Source of the DNA: Halobaculum sp. XH14
Lineage (GTDB): Archaea > Halobacteriota > Halobacteria > Halobacteriales > Haloferacaceae
Direction of reading: 5' to 3'
Length of the DNA stretch: 64,000 nt
Assembly (NCBI RefSeq): GCF_032116555.1
Contig: NZ_CP134950.1
Location: 1-64,000, forward strand
Notes under the pieces: model-generated
Told to the model about the DNA's origin: nothing
The model's database searches: none
The model's input: the letters and a program-made list of their open reading frames with translations, nothing else
Shown: positions 15,964-24,594 of the stretch, one piece after another
How the letters are laid out: every line of letters begins with the position of its first letter
Position numbering within the stretch: the stretch's first letter is position 1
Translations under genes and position numbers: made by a program

Positions 15964-16566
15964 CTAGCTCTGCGTCTGCTTCAAGTCGTCACTCGGATAA
16001 ATCCGGTATGTCCGCCCCTGACGTTCGCGGTATAGCAGGCCACGCTTCTCGAGTGCGCTGACCGTCTGGCTCACCTTGCTCTTCGAGAAATCCGACCGAT
16101 CCCGGAGTTCGATTTGCGTGATGCCCGGCGAGGAGAGAACCGGTTCGAGGATGCGGCGTTCGTCGTCCGGCAACAGGTCCAGTACGCGGGCCCGAGGCTG
16201 AGTTTCTGGATTGATGCCGTTACCTGGTTGAGCGGTCTGGGTCGACGGTTCGGATTCGAATTCAGAGCGTTCCTGGTCGATTTGATCCGAGACATCGCTC
16301 CCTTGTCGATCGACCGCCTCCGTGCTGGTGACGTCGTCGCGAACCATCAGATATCCCCCGCCGATGACGACCGAGACGAGGATGGTTCCGAGGACGTACC
16401 AGAGCGGATTCGTGCCGTGAACTGCTCCCATCGAGGTTCCCATCATCGACCCCATCTGCTCGAACGCTTGCTGTTGCTGGTACGCTTGCCAGCTGAGTAC
16501 ACCGCCGATGATGAGGACAGCAGCGACCAGGCCACCGACTACCGTATCGGCTCGCCGTCGATTCAT
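15964..16566 (-). CDS. Membrane-anchored winged-helix regulator
   Basis: 200 residues from the ATG at 16566 (MNRRRADTVVGG); another ATG nine codons upstream is possible. Two membrane helices (VVGGLVAAVLIIGGVLSW and LWYVLGTILVSVVIGGGYL) are linked by a Met-rich loop, QMGSMMGTSMGAVHG, that should face outside. An acidic linker leads to a C-terminal MarR-like helix-turn-helix (TQIELRDRSDFSKSKVSQTV) with a basic wing (YRERQGRTYRIYP). A Met-rich external sensor loop joined to a cytoplasmic DNA-binding domain would be a one-component membrane sensor for copper or silver; that role is inferred. Confidence 0.75.
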   Translation of the reverse strand: MNRRRADTVVGGLVAAVLIIGGVLSWQAYQQQQAFEQMGSMMGTSMGAVHGTNPLWYVLGTILVSVVIGGGYLMVRDDVTSTEAVDRQGSDVSDQIDQERSEFESEPSTQTAQPGNGINPETQPRARVLDLLPDDERRILEPVLSSPGITQIELRDRSDFSKSKVSQTVSALEKRGLLYRERQGRTYRIYPSDDLKQTQS

Positions 16567-16608
16567 CCATCCCGCCTCGGTGTGTCGTGGCATCCGTTCA
16601 TGAGTGAC

Positions 16609-16804
16609 AGTTGGCGAGACATTGCTGTAGCAGTTGTGATTGGTCTTGGCGGACTTATTGAGAGGCACTTTTCAACTGGCACAGATAATTATCTTACAAG
16701 TCGGTTTCGTAGTGACACTGGTTGTCGCGGCCGGTATGCTTCCCGTACTGTACACGCTTCGGTGGGCCGTAGTTCGTCCCTGTTCCTTATGTGTACAGGG
16801 ATGA
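16609..16804 (+). pseudogene. Frameshifted remnant of small ArsR-linked membrane protein
   Basis: Two frames encode a degraded copy of the 91-residue membrane protein at 54051-54326. Frame one (about 16618-16662) reads VIGLGGLIER, matching [11 protein letters not shown]. Similarity then shifts frame: GTFQLAQIIILQVGFVVTL and AAGMLPVLYTL match [18 protein letters not shown] and [11 protein letters not shown]. The end (RPCSLCVQG) is not shared. The N-terminal third is not recognisable. This occupies much of the 334-base gap 16567-16900, which also holds the promoter of the membrane regulator and an operator-like repeat. Confidence 0.6.
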
Positions 16805-16876
16805 CAGAGCTATCAACTGGCGGATAGCGACCGGACGTGAGGCATCCACGGTGACCTGCCAATACTAAGATATTTC

Positions 16877-16895
16877 CCGGTATGAATCGTACCGG
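16877..16895. promoter_or_regulatory. Operator-like inverted repeat before CBS gene
   Basis: CCGGTA (16877-16882), a 7-base spacer and TACCGG (16890-16895) form a perfect inverted repeat ending 5 bases before the ATG at 16901. In a leaderless gene this covers the transcription start, where a repressor would block initiation. An AT-rich AAGATATTT just upstream may be the TATA element. Confidence 0.45.
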
Positions 16896-16900
16896 CTAGT

Positions 16901-17401
16901 ATGGGAACTAGGCCCACGGACCTCCGGATGGATATCGGGCGAATCGCAGATGAGTCGGTTGCCCGTGTCGCCCCCGATGCCACGGTCGCCGAGATCGCGC
17001 ACACGATGATCTCCCAATCGCGGTGTGCGAGGTATGTAGTGGTGGAAGAGGCCGATCAGCTCGCCGGGATCATCACTGACCGGGACCTGATCGCCGACCT
17101 ACTCACCGAGGAGAGTGAGTTCAGTGTGCTCGCTGCCGAGACGAGCGGAGACAACATACGAGCTAATGACATAATGACGCGTGACCCTCTCACCGTATCA
17201 GCAGATGCTGAGATCCCAAAAGTGCTCAGACAAATGAACGATGCTGGTGCTCGACACGTTCCGGTCATTGAAGACGAGAGCGTCGTCGGCATGATCACCT
17301 TGGATGATCTAATTACGCACGTCGCAGGCGAGAGCGCACATGTTTCAGCACAGATGGATAACGTAGCGGGTATCATCCGCACGGAGTCCACGCACGATTG
17401 A
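16901..17401 (+). CDS. Tandem CBS-domain protein
   Basis: 166 residues consisting of two CBS domains (about residues 12-75 and 88-150). The repeats are recognisable from VAPDATVAEIAHTM ... GIITDRDLI and LTVSADAEIPKVLRQM ... VGMITLDDLI. Such pairs form a Bateman module that binds adenine nucleotides and senses energy or redox state. It is a stand-alone protein here, convergent with the UPF0718/YHS permease. A perfect inverted repeat precedes the start. Confidence 0.9.
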   Translation: MGTRPTDLRMDIGRIADESVARVAPDATVAEIAHTMISQSRCARYVVVEEADQLAGIITDRDLIADLLTEESEFSVLAAETSGDNIRANDIMTRDPLTVSADAEIPKVLRQMNDAGARHVPVIEDESVVGMITLDDLITHVAGESAHVSAQMDNVAGIIRTESTHD

Positions 17402-17427
17402 AACACACATTTGGTGTCTCAGAGCGC

Positions 17428-18831
17428 CTAGTGATGCTCATGGCTCTGGGAACCTCCAGATCCTGAGACTTGCGGGTGCTGATGTGCAAATTCGGATGGG
17501 TGCTTCTCGAATGATCGCTTGCAGGCGTTCGAGCAGAAGTAGTACGTCTCACCGTCGTGGGTGAGACTCGGCCCGCTGTCGTCGGTTCGCATCCCACAGA
17601 CGGGGTCGCGGTACGGACCGGGCGCGCCGAGGCCTCTCCGGTAGACGTAGAGGAGAAATCCTGTGAGTGCAAACGCGATGATGTTGAGGTAGAAGGTGTA
17701 GTTGAATTCGAAGTACGTCTGTTCGGATGCCGTCTGCCCGCCGGCCAGATCCGGAACGATACCCAGCGCGTCGAACAGTTCTTCCATAAGAAAGCCCGTG
17801 AAGGCCATGGTCACGAAGAAGATGCCGAGGATGTACAGCATCACTTTCCAGCCGTAGTACTTCCGGTAGACGTTCAGGACGGGGACGGTGATGAGGTCGG
17901 CATAGACGAACGCGATGACGCCCGCGAAGCTGATTCCGCCGCCCCAGAGGGCGACGGCGAACGGGACGTTACCCATGCTGCCGACGAAGCTGATGACGGC
18001 GATGGTGACACCCATAATCGCGTTCTCGGCGCTCACGAGCAGCCCGTCGCCCTGGATGAACAGGGTGTTCCAGACCCACTGGGGGACGAACACGATGACG
18101 AATCCCGAGATGAGAAAACCCGCGATGACATCTTTCCAGATCATCGACCATTCTTTGCGGTACTGGTTCCCGATCTTGTACCAGCCACCCCACGAAAGGA
18201 GTTCGTCGCGCCACCCGCCGCTGCTAGCGGCCTCCTGTTGATAAGTCTCCATGCATCCTTCCGAACAGAACTTCAACGTCTCGCCGCCATCGGTCGTGAT
18301 CGAGTACTCGTCTTTGCCCTCCATTCCACACGTCGGATCCTCGGTGACGCCATGTTCCTGATCGTGCCGGTTCAGTTCCTGTCGAACCTCCTCAAAGAGA
18401 TTCTCCGGGAGGGTCAGATGGACGAGGAGTGCCATGACGGCGATGAGGATGACGCCTCCGAGGAGTTCTGCAACCAGAAACTCCCAGCCAAGCAGGATGA
18501 GGATCATCAGCCCGAGCTCGACGATGAGGTTCGTCGAGGCGAACATGAATGCGAGGAAATTCACCGTGTGCGCTCCCTTCTTGAACAGCCCCTTCCCGAT
18601 GGCGACCGCACCGAAGCTACACCCACTGCTCGCAGCGCCGAACACTGTTGCCTTCGTGAGACCACTCAGGTTTCCCTCTCCGAGCACCTGTGCCATTCGC
18701 TCTTTGGAGACGTAGACCTGGACGAGACTCGTGATGACGAGCCCCATGATGATGGCCCAAGCTGCTGTCCAGAGGAAGCCGACGCCGATCCGTAGCGACT
18801 CGAGAATTCCGTCGACGAGGGCGGCTTGCAT
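17428..18831 (-). CDS. UPF0718-family permease with two YHS/TRASH-like domains
   Basis: 467 residues from the ATG at 18831 (MQAALVDGI). Two groups of membrane helices carry the UPF0718 (DUF318, ArsP-like) hallmarks: GAASSGCSFGAVAIGKGLFK in the first, SFVGSMGNVPFAVALWGGG in the second. A cytoplasmic YHS-like cysteine domain lies in the middle (EDPTCGMEGKDEYS ... FCSEGCMETY), and a second at the C-terminus (RDPVCGMRTDDSG ... YYFCSNACKRSF), followed by a His-rich tail. It probably exports or channels a metal or metalloid species, the Cys domains binding it first. A related protein lies at 26009-27343, and a C-terminal fragment of a close homologue at 51792-51980. Confidence 0.85.
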   Translation of the reverse strand: MQAALVDGILESLRIGVGFLWTAAWAIIMGLVITSLVQVYVSKERMAQVLGEGNLSGLTKATVFGAASSGCSFGAVAIGKGLFKKGAHTVNFLAFMFASTNLIVELGLMILILLGWEFLVAELLGGVILIAVMALLVHLTLPENLFEEVRQELNRHDQEHGVTEDPTCGMEGKDEYSITTDGGETLKFCSEGCMETYQQEAASSGGWRDELLSWGGWYKIGNQYRKEWSMIWKDVIAGFLISGFVIVFVPQWVWNTLFIQGDGLLVSAENAIMGVTIAVISFVGSMGNVPFAVALWGGGISFAGVIAFVYADLITVPVLNVYRKYYGWKVMLYILGIFFVTMAFTGFLMEELFDALGIVPDLAGGQTASEQTYFEFNYTFYLNIIAFALTGFLLYVYRRGLGAPGPYRDPVCGMRTDDSGPSLTHDGETYYFCSNACKRSFEKHPSEFAHQHPQVSGSGGSQSHEHH

Positions 18832-19153
18832 ATATAGACTATCACAGCCATCTACTTTGTTAATTGCGCTTAGGAAACGGTGGTGTTTCGACGGAGTAAT
18901 TCTTGGATTCAAAAGTACCTATGGCTATTAGCTGTGGTCAACCCCGCGAGAACTGCGTTCGCGCTCAATAGTGGCTGCGCGTCACTGATTCGGTTCGCTG
19001 GCTGTTGTTCGTTCTTTTGACATAGAAGTCTAACCAAGATGAGCGTTGTACTGCTGTTTCTCCCACCATATTCCCGTGCCATGTCTCCAGAGTGACTCTC
19101 CCTTTCGAATTGTAAGAGAAACCCGATTGAATGAGGGGAGCGTATCTCTAGTT
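18832..19153. other. Divergent intergenic region
   Basis: About 320 bases between the YHS permease and the divergent small membrane protein. An AT-rich element (TTAATTG near 18861-18868) may serve the permease promoter. No open frame, hairpin or repeat stands out. Confidence 0.4.
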
Positions 19154-19453
19154 ATGAGCACGACGACCACTCATCAGGACACGTACGATCCGGAATCCAC
19201 GACCAGTGTGATGCGCCTCAATGCGCTGGCCCTGGCGGGCGCAGCAGCAGTCGTCTCTGCCATCGTGATGCTCCTCCTCGGTGTCTTCGGAGCGATCGGC
19301 GTCTACGAGGGAGCTGTCGAGGCGATGGAGCAGTGGCACCTGTTCTTCGAGCCGACCGTCGTCGGAACGGTAGCTGGCATGGTCGAAGCAGCGGTGATCA
19401 GCTTCGCCCTTGCGTATGCTCTCGCCTGGCTGTACAATACCCTCGCACGGTAA
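19154..19453 (+). CDS. Small two-helix membrane protein
   Basis: 99 residues from the ATG at 19154 (MSTTTTHQDTY). Two membrane helices: ALAGAAAVVSAIVMLLLGVFG and a C-terminal one ending FALAYALAWLYNTLAR. The EPTVVGTVAGMVEAAVISF part recalls the holin-like / DUF5676 family of small membrane proteins, but I am not certain. It lies 16 bases before a universal-stress gene in the same direction, and probably forms an operon with it. Function unknown. Confidence 0.7.
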   Translation: MSTTTTHQDTYDPESTTSVMRLNALALAGAAAVVSAIVMLLLGVFGAIGVYEGAVEAMEQWHLFFEPTVVGTVAGMVEAAVISFALAYALAWLYNTLAR

Positions 19454-19469
19454 CTCGGAGAATCAAACC

Positions 19470-20375
19470 ATGTACACAGATATTCTCATCCCAACCGATG
19501 GCAGCGAAAACGTCGAGCCGGCAATCCAGTACGGACTTGATCTCGCTCGTCGATACGACGCAACCGTCCACGCGCTCCACGTCGTCGATAGTTCGCCGAT
19601 CGAACGAAAGCTGGATCTGACCGCGCTGGAAACCGATCTGGAGACACTCCCGGACACATGGTATGAGGCTGGCGATGCCGCCACCCAGCAGATCGCAACT
19701 CGAGCTGCAGAACATGGCCTCGATGCGATGACTGAGGTTCGCCGTGGCATTCCAGCACGCGAGATCGCGTCCTACATCACTGATACCGGGATCGACCTCG
19801 TCTGTATGGGAACCAGAGGACACACTGGTCTCGACCGAGTCCTGCTCGGCAGTGTAACGACCCGAATCGTACGTACTGTCGATATCCCCGTCCTCAGTGT
19901 CAAATCGAAGCTGACGGAGGCGCTATCAGAATCCGAGATTCAGGGAGGCTTTGAGAATATTCTCGTCCCAACTGACGGGAGTAAGCCCGCACGAGAGGCA
20001 GTCACGCACGCTCTTGATTTGGCTCGGACGTACGATGCGACGCTCCATGCCCTCTACGTAGTGGACAGAGGTGCCTACGCGTCTCGTCCGGGATGGACGT
20101 GGGACGAACTGCAACAAGTACTGGAGCAAAACGGAGAGACTGTCGTCGAAGATGTCCAGTCCCGGACAGCTGCCGACGGTATCTCAGTCGCTGCTGAGAT
20201 CACACACGGCGTTCCTCATCAGGCAATAGAGGAATACTGCAATCAACATGGGATCGATATCGTCGTGATGGGCACACATGGACGGTCTGGCCTTACACGA
20301 CAGCTCATCGGGAGCGTAACTGAACGAGTTCTCCGAAGCTCGGACGTGCCGGTTCTTACCATTCGGGGTGTATAG
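19470..20375 (+). CDS. Tandem universal stress protein
   Basis: 301 residues made of two Usp domains. Each starts with an ILxPTDGS motif (ILIPTDGSENV at ~5; ILVPTDGSKPA at ~158) and ends with the ATP-binding signature GTRGHTGLDRVLLGSVTTR and GTHGRSGLTRQLIGSVTER. Both carry G-x2-G-x9-GS(S/T/V), so ATP binding is expected. The start at 19470 (MYTDILIP) follows the small membrane gene by 16 bases. Usp proteins help cells survive stress; in metal islands they are common passengers. Confidence 0.92.
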   Translation: MYTDILIPTDGSENVEPAIQYGLDLARRYDATVHALHVVDSSPIERKLDLTALETDLETLPDTWYEAGDAATQQIATRAAEHGLDAMTEVRRGIPAREIASYITDTGIDLVCMGTRGHTGLDRVLLGSVTTRIVRTVDIPVLSVKSKLTEALSESEIQGGFENILVPTDGSKPAREAVTHALDLARTYDATLHALYVVDRGAYASRPGWTWDELQQVLEQNGETVVEDVQSRTAADGISVAAEITHGVPHQAIEEYCNQHGIDIVVMGTHGRSGLTRQLIGSVTERVLRSSDVPVLTIRGV

Positions 20376-20437
20376 AGCGTATGCACCTACCTCCTGACGG
20401 GACCACGATTAAGCCATCCCTCACCATATCATAATCC

Positions 20438-23218
20438 ATGTCAAACCCTAACCCATTTGACGCTGTTCGTCAATTCGAGTTCGGTGGGTCGTCTTATCGG
20501 ATGGCGGACCTCACCGCTCTCGAGGAAGCGGGCCTTTGCGAACTGGATCGGCTTCCAGTCAGCATCCGAGTGCTCCTTGAATCTGTCCTCCGGAACGTCG
20601 ACGGTGACACCATCACCGCCGACGACGTTCGGCACGTCGCGTCGTGGCAGCCCGACGTCCCGGACGTCGAACTCCCGTTCACTCCCTCACGAGTCGTCCT
20701 CCAGGACCTCACTGGTGTCCCTGCCGTCGTCGACCTCGCAGCGCTCCGATCAGCGGTTGACCGGAAAGGCAAGGACCCCGCGATCGTCGAGCCAGAGATT
20801 CCAATTGACCTCGTGATCGACCACAGCGTCCAGGTCGACTATTTCGGCTCCGAGGACGCCTACGAGAAGAACGTCGAACTGGAGTACGAGCGCAACGGCG
20901 AGCGGTATCGAGCGCTGAAATGGGCGCAGCAGGCCTTCGACGACTTCCGCGTCGTCCCACCGGGAACGGGAATCGTCCACCAGGTCAATCTCGAATACCT
21001 CGGACAGGTCGTTCACGCCCGCGAACAAGGTGGGGACGACTGGCTGCTCCCGGATACGCTCGTCGGCACGGACAGTCACACGCCGATGATCGGCGGCATC
21101 GGCGTCGTCGGCTGGGGCGTCGGCGGCATCGAAGCCGAAGCCGCCATGCTCGGCCAGCCCATCACGATGAAACTGCCCGAGGTCGTCGGCGTCCGCCTCA
21201 CCGGCGAACTCCCCGAAGGGGCGACTGCGACCGACCTCGTACTTCACGTCACTGAACAGCTTCGCGAGGTCGGTGTCGTCGATCGGTTCGTCGAGTTCTT
21301 CGGCCCGGGCGTGTCGAACCTGACTGTTCCGGATCGGGCGACCATCGCGAACATGGCACCCGAACAGGGCTCGACCATCAGTATGTTCCCCGTCGACGAG
21401 GCGACACTCGACTACCTCGAACTCACGGGCCGTGACGAGGAGCACATCGACCTCGTTCGTGAATATCTCGACGCACAGGGACTGTTCGGTGAACAGAACC
21501 CCGAGTACACCGAAACGGTCGAACTCGACCTCTCGACGATCACGCCGAGTCTCGCAGGACCGAAGCGGCCCCAGGATCGCGTCCCGATGGACGACATGAA
21601 GACGCACTTCAGGGGGCTGGTCCACGGCGAATTCGAGGACGAACTCGACGAGGTCGACGAGGACGCACTCACCCGATGGCTCGGTGAAAGCAGTGCGCCC
21701 GACACCGATCGACCTGACCCCGACCTTCCGGGACCGGATGTTGGCGACCTCACCAAACGAGTCGAAGTCGATGTGAACGGTGAGACGACCGAAATCGGCC
21801 ACGGAAGCGTCGTGGTGAGCGCCATCACCAGTTGTACGAACACCTCGAATCCGTCCGTGATGCTCGCGGCGGGCCTCCTCGCTCGCAACGCTGTTGAGCG
21901 TGGGCTCGACGTCCCTGCGTACGTCAAGACGAGTCTGGCCCCGGGCAGTCGCGTGGTCACCGAATATCTCGAAGCGTCGGGACTGCTCCCGTACCTCGAG
22001 GACCTCGGCTACAACGTCGTCGGCTACGGCTGTACGACCTGTATCGGCAACGCCGGGCCGCTCCCCGAGCCCATCGAGCGCGCAATCGATGCCGAGGACC
22101 TCTGGACGACGAGCATTCTCTCGGGCAATCGCAACTTTGAGGCACGCATCCATCCGAAAGTGCGAGCGAACTATCTCGCCAGTCCGCCGCTCGTGGTCGC
22201 CTACGGCCTTGCTGGTCGGATGGATATCGACCTCGAACGTGACCCGCTCGGAACAGATGACAACGGCAATCCGGTGTATCTCTCGGATATCTGGCCTGAC
22301 GCCGACGAGATCCACGCGGCGGTTCACGACAGCGTCGACTCGTCGATGTTCGAGGAGAAGTACGCGGAGGTGTTCGAGGGGGACGAGCGCTGGGAAGCGC
22401 TCGATGCACCCACCGGTGATGTCTACGGGTGGGACGATTCTTCGACGTACATCCGCGAACCGCCCTTTTTCAAGGATTTCCCGCTGGAGCAACCGGGCGT
22501 CGCGGATATCGAGGACGCTCGGACGCTCATGTTGCTCGGTGACACGGTTACGACCGACCACATCAGTCCAGCGGGACCGTTTTCTCGCGAGCAGCCGGCC
22601 GGGGAGTGGCTCGTCGAACAGGGCATCGAACCCCACGAGTTCAACACGTACGGCGCTCGCCGGGGCAACCACGAGGTAATGATGCGCGGCACCTTCGCCA
22701 ACGTCCGTATCGAGAACGAGATGCTCGACGACGTCGAGGGTGGTTACACGATTCACCAGCCAACGGAAGAACAGACGACCGTCTTCGAAGCGAGCCGCCG
22801 CTATCGCGAGGACGACACGCCGCTGGTCGTGTTCGCCGGCGAGGAACTCGGCACCGGGTCGAGCCGCGACTGGGCCGCAAAGGGGACTGACCTCCTGGGC
22901 GTTCGAGCGACCATCGCCGAGAGCTACGAGCGTATCTTTCGTGACAACCTCGTCGGCATGGGTGTCCTCCCACTCCAGTTCGCCGACGGTGACTCGTGGG
23001 AGTCGCTCGGCCTCGACGGTTCGGAACGAATCGCGATTCACGGGCTCGACGACGGCCTAGACGTGAACGACAATCTCACAGTCGTTGCAGAACGTACCGA
23101 TGGTTCAACCGTCGAATTCCCGGTTACGGCACAGGTCGGGACGCCCGCAGCCGTTCGATACGTCGAAAATGGCGGAATCCTTCATCTGGTGCTCCGCCGA
23201 TTGCTTACCGTGGAGTAG
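20438..23218 (+). CDS. acnA: Aconitate hydratase (AcnA type)
   Basis: 926 residues, the usual length of an AcnA/IRP1-type aconitase. It interconverts citrate and isocitrate in the TCA cycle with a [4Fe-4S] cluster. Cluster cysteines are in ITSCTNTSNPSVM and GYGCTTCIGNAGPLPEP. Substrate segments TDSHTPMIGGIGVVGWGVGG and GNRNFEARIHPKVRANYLASP, and the swivel-domain serine motif AGEELGTGSSRDWAAKG, are all present. The gene looks intact and monocistronic, 62 bases after the Usp gene. A TCA enzyme on an accessory, metal-resistance-rich segment is unusual; copper destroys such clusters, so a spare copy may be useful (inference). Confidence 0.95.
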   Translation: MSNPNPFDAVRQFEFGGSSYRMADLTALEEAGLCELDRLPVSIRVLLESVLRNVDGDTITADDVRHVASWQPDVPDVELPFTPSRVVLQDLTGVPAVVDLAALRSAVDRKGKDPAIVEPEIPIDLVIDHSVQVDYFGSEDAYEKNVELEYERNGERYRALKWAQQAFDDFRVVPPGTGIVHQVNLEYLGQVVHAREQGGDDWLLPDTLVGTDSHTPMIGGIGVVGWGVGGIEAEAAMLGQPITMKLPEVVGVRLTGELPEGATATDLVLHVTEQLREVGVVDRFVEFFGPGVSNLTVPDRATIANMAPEQGSTISMFPVDEATLDYLELTGRDEEHIDLVREYLDAQGLFGEQNPEYTETVELDLSTITPSLAGPKRPQDRVPMDDMKTHFRGLVHGEFEDELDEVDEDALTRWLGESSAPDTDRPDPDLPGPDVGDLTKRVEVDVNGETTEIGHGSVVVSAITSCTNTSNPSVMLAAGLLARNAVERGLDVPAYVKTSLAPGSRVVTEYLEASGLLPYLEDLGYNVVGYGCTTCIGNAGPLPEPIERAIDAEDLWTTSILSGNRNFEARIHPKVRANYLASPPLVVAYGLAGRMDIDLERDPLGTDDNGNPVYLSDIWPDADEIHAAVHDSVDSSMFEEKYAEVFEGDERWEALDAPTGDVYGWDDSSTYIREPPFFKDFPLEQPGVADIEDARTLMLLGDTVTTDHISPAGPFSREQPAGEWLVEQGIEPHEFNTYGARRGNHEVMMRGTFANVRIENEMLDDVEGGYTIHQPTEEQTTVFEASRRYREDDTPLVVFAGEELGTGSSRDWAAKGTDLLGVRATIAESYERIFRDNLVGMGVLPLQFADGDSWESLGLDGSERIAIHGLDDGLDVNDNLTVVAERTDGSTVEFPVTAQVGTPAAVRYVENGGILHLVLRRLLTVE

Positions 23219-23243
23219 CAAGTAGCAACCAAAGTGACAAATA

Positions 23244-24497
23244 ATGTTGAATGCATTATCTTTACGATCTGAGGGTTTCTCCCTTCGCTCACAGCCGCCG
23301 TCAGAACCGTCCCCGCGAATCCAAAGCGTGGCAGTAATCGGTGGGGCAGTCGGCGGCCTCGCCGCTGCTGAAGGCTTTTCCAAGCGAGGGTTCGAAGTAG
23401 ACCTTTTTGAACGCCAGTCGTACGATGACAAACGAGTCAACTGCGGGGAAGCGATGACGGCCGTCTCTAAGATTCCACTCAGTTCGACGCCAACGAATGG
23501 GTTCGTCAATGCTCTTCCGGAGTTACGTGTAGAGATCTACGACGGAACGGCATCCCGAAGACAGCGCACCGGAGAGGGAACGTTCCCGGCCTCCGATACG
23601 TACATCACTGACAGAAACGTCGTCGAACGGCGATGGGCCGAACGCCTCGCTGAAAAGGGCGTTTCGATTCACGAGAACCACCAGATCACGAAGGCGAAGT
23701 TCCGGACGTTGGCCGACGAATACGACCTCTTGGTTGACGCGACTGGCCAACCGTCGATCACCAGCAAGATTCGAGGGAGAACGGACGAGTACGCGGGTCG
23801 GATGATCGCCATTAACGCTGACGTGGAGGGCGACTTTTCGGATCTCTACCCGAATAGCCAGATCATTCTTGAGGGCTATACCGGGTACGCGTGGGCGTTC
23901 TCGAAATCGCCCGAGCGGGCCAACGTCGGCATCGGGTGGACCGAGAGCGAACGCCCAGCCGATTACATGGCCGAATTTGTGGCGGCATGCGAACGAAACG
24001 GCTGGCCGATGCCATCTCGGAGTCAGACGAATATTGCTATCATTCCCGAAGGACCGAGTCTCGATCCTGCGCTGACCTATCTACCTGAGTGGCCCGTCGT
24101 TCGCGTCGGGGATGCGGCTGGAATCGCGAATCGGCTGACCGGGAAAGGGATCTCGCAAGCAATTCAGTCGTCGTATCTCGCAGCCAAGTTGACGGCGGAG
24201 GGAAGTCTACAGGAGTATCCAGACCGACTCTATCGGATGATGAAAGGAGAGTACCTGCTCGCCCGAATTATGCGGCACCTCGTCGAGACTCGTCAGATGA
24301 CCGTTCTCGGTGATGCCGTCCAAGTGGTGTCTGGAATCGACATTGAAGACATCGATCGATCCCCACGGGCGGTTCTCCGTCGCTTCTTGCGGCATCCACG
24401 GGTGGCTGCTCGGATTTTCTCCAACCCGGCTGTAATCAAGCAGACGTATGCCGCCGTCACAGACGCTTGGGAATACGATACTATTCAGCCGGTATGA
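23244..24497 (+). CDS. FAD-dependent geranylgeranyl-reductase-like oxidoreductase
   Basis: 417 residues. The FAD Rossmann motif VAVIGGAVGGLAAAEGFSKR (GxGxxG-like, residues ~29-48) is followed by an acidic residue in VDLFERQ, and the second FAD motif is VRVGDAAGIANRLTGKGIS. Cys in RVNCGEAM matches the catalytic-region cysteine of the geranylgeranyl reductase family, which saturates isoprenoid chains of archaeal lipids or quinones. The first ~28 residues look like a non-conserved extension, and an internal start is possible. It lies 25 bases after aconitase. A halogenase- or hydroxylase-like role cannot be excluded. Confidence 0.8.
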   Translation: MLNALSLRSEGFSLRSQPPSEPSPRIQSVAVIGGAVGGLAAAEGFSKRGFEVDLFERQSYDDKRVNCGEAMTAVSKIPLSSTPTNGFVNALPELRVEIYDGTASRRQRTGEGTFPASDTYITDRNVVERRWAERLAEKGVSIHENHQITKAKFRTLADEYDLLVDATGQPSITSKIRGRTDEYAGRMIAINADVEGDFSDLYPNSQIILEGYTGYAWAFSKSPERANVGIGWTESERPADYMAEFVAACERNGWPMPSRSQTNIAIIPEGPSLDPALTYLPEWPVVRVGDAAGIANRLTGKGISQAIQSSYLAAKLTAEGSLQEYPDRLYRMMKGEYLLARIMRHLVETRQMTVLGDAVQVVSGIDIEDIDRSPRAVLRRFLRHPRVAARIFSNPAVIKQTYAAVTDAWEYDTIQPV

Positions 24498-24560
24498 CGG
24501 TATCGGGGAGATCACCCCGAAAAGGGCGCTCTATTCCGGTCTGGCGAGATCCCACCGCGA

Positions 24561-24568
24561 TTTTATAA
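24561..24568 (+). promoter_or_regulatory. TATA box of the DoxX gene
   Basis: TTTTATAA lies about 30 bases before the ATG at 24595, consistent with a haloarchaeal promoter giving a leaderless or nearly leaderless mRNA. The 97-base gap holds nothing else. Confidence 0.5.
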
Positions 24569-24594
24569 CCCTTTGCCGGGAATAGGCACACGAT

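Noticed and set aside
20750-23041. 763-residue minus-strand frame opposite aconitase
   Set aside because: Antisense shadow; the sense frame contains every aconitase motif.
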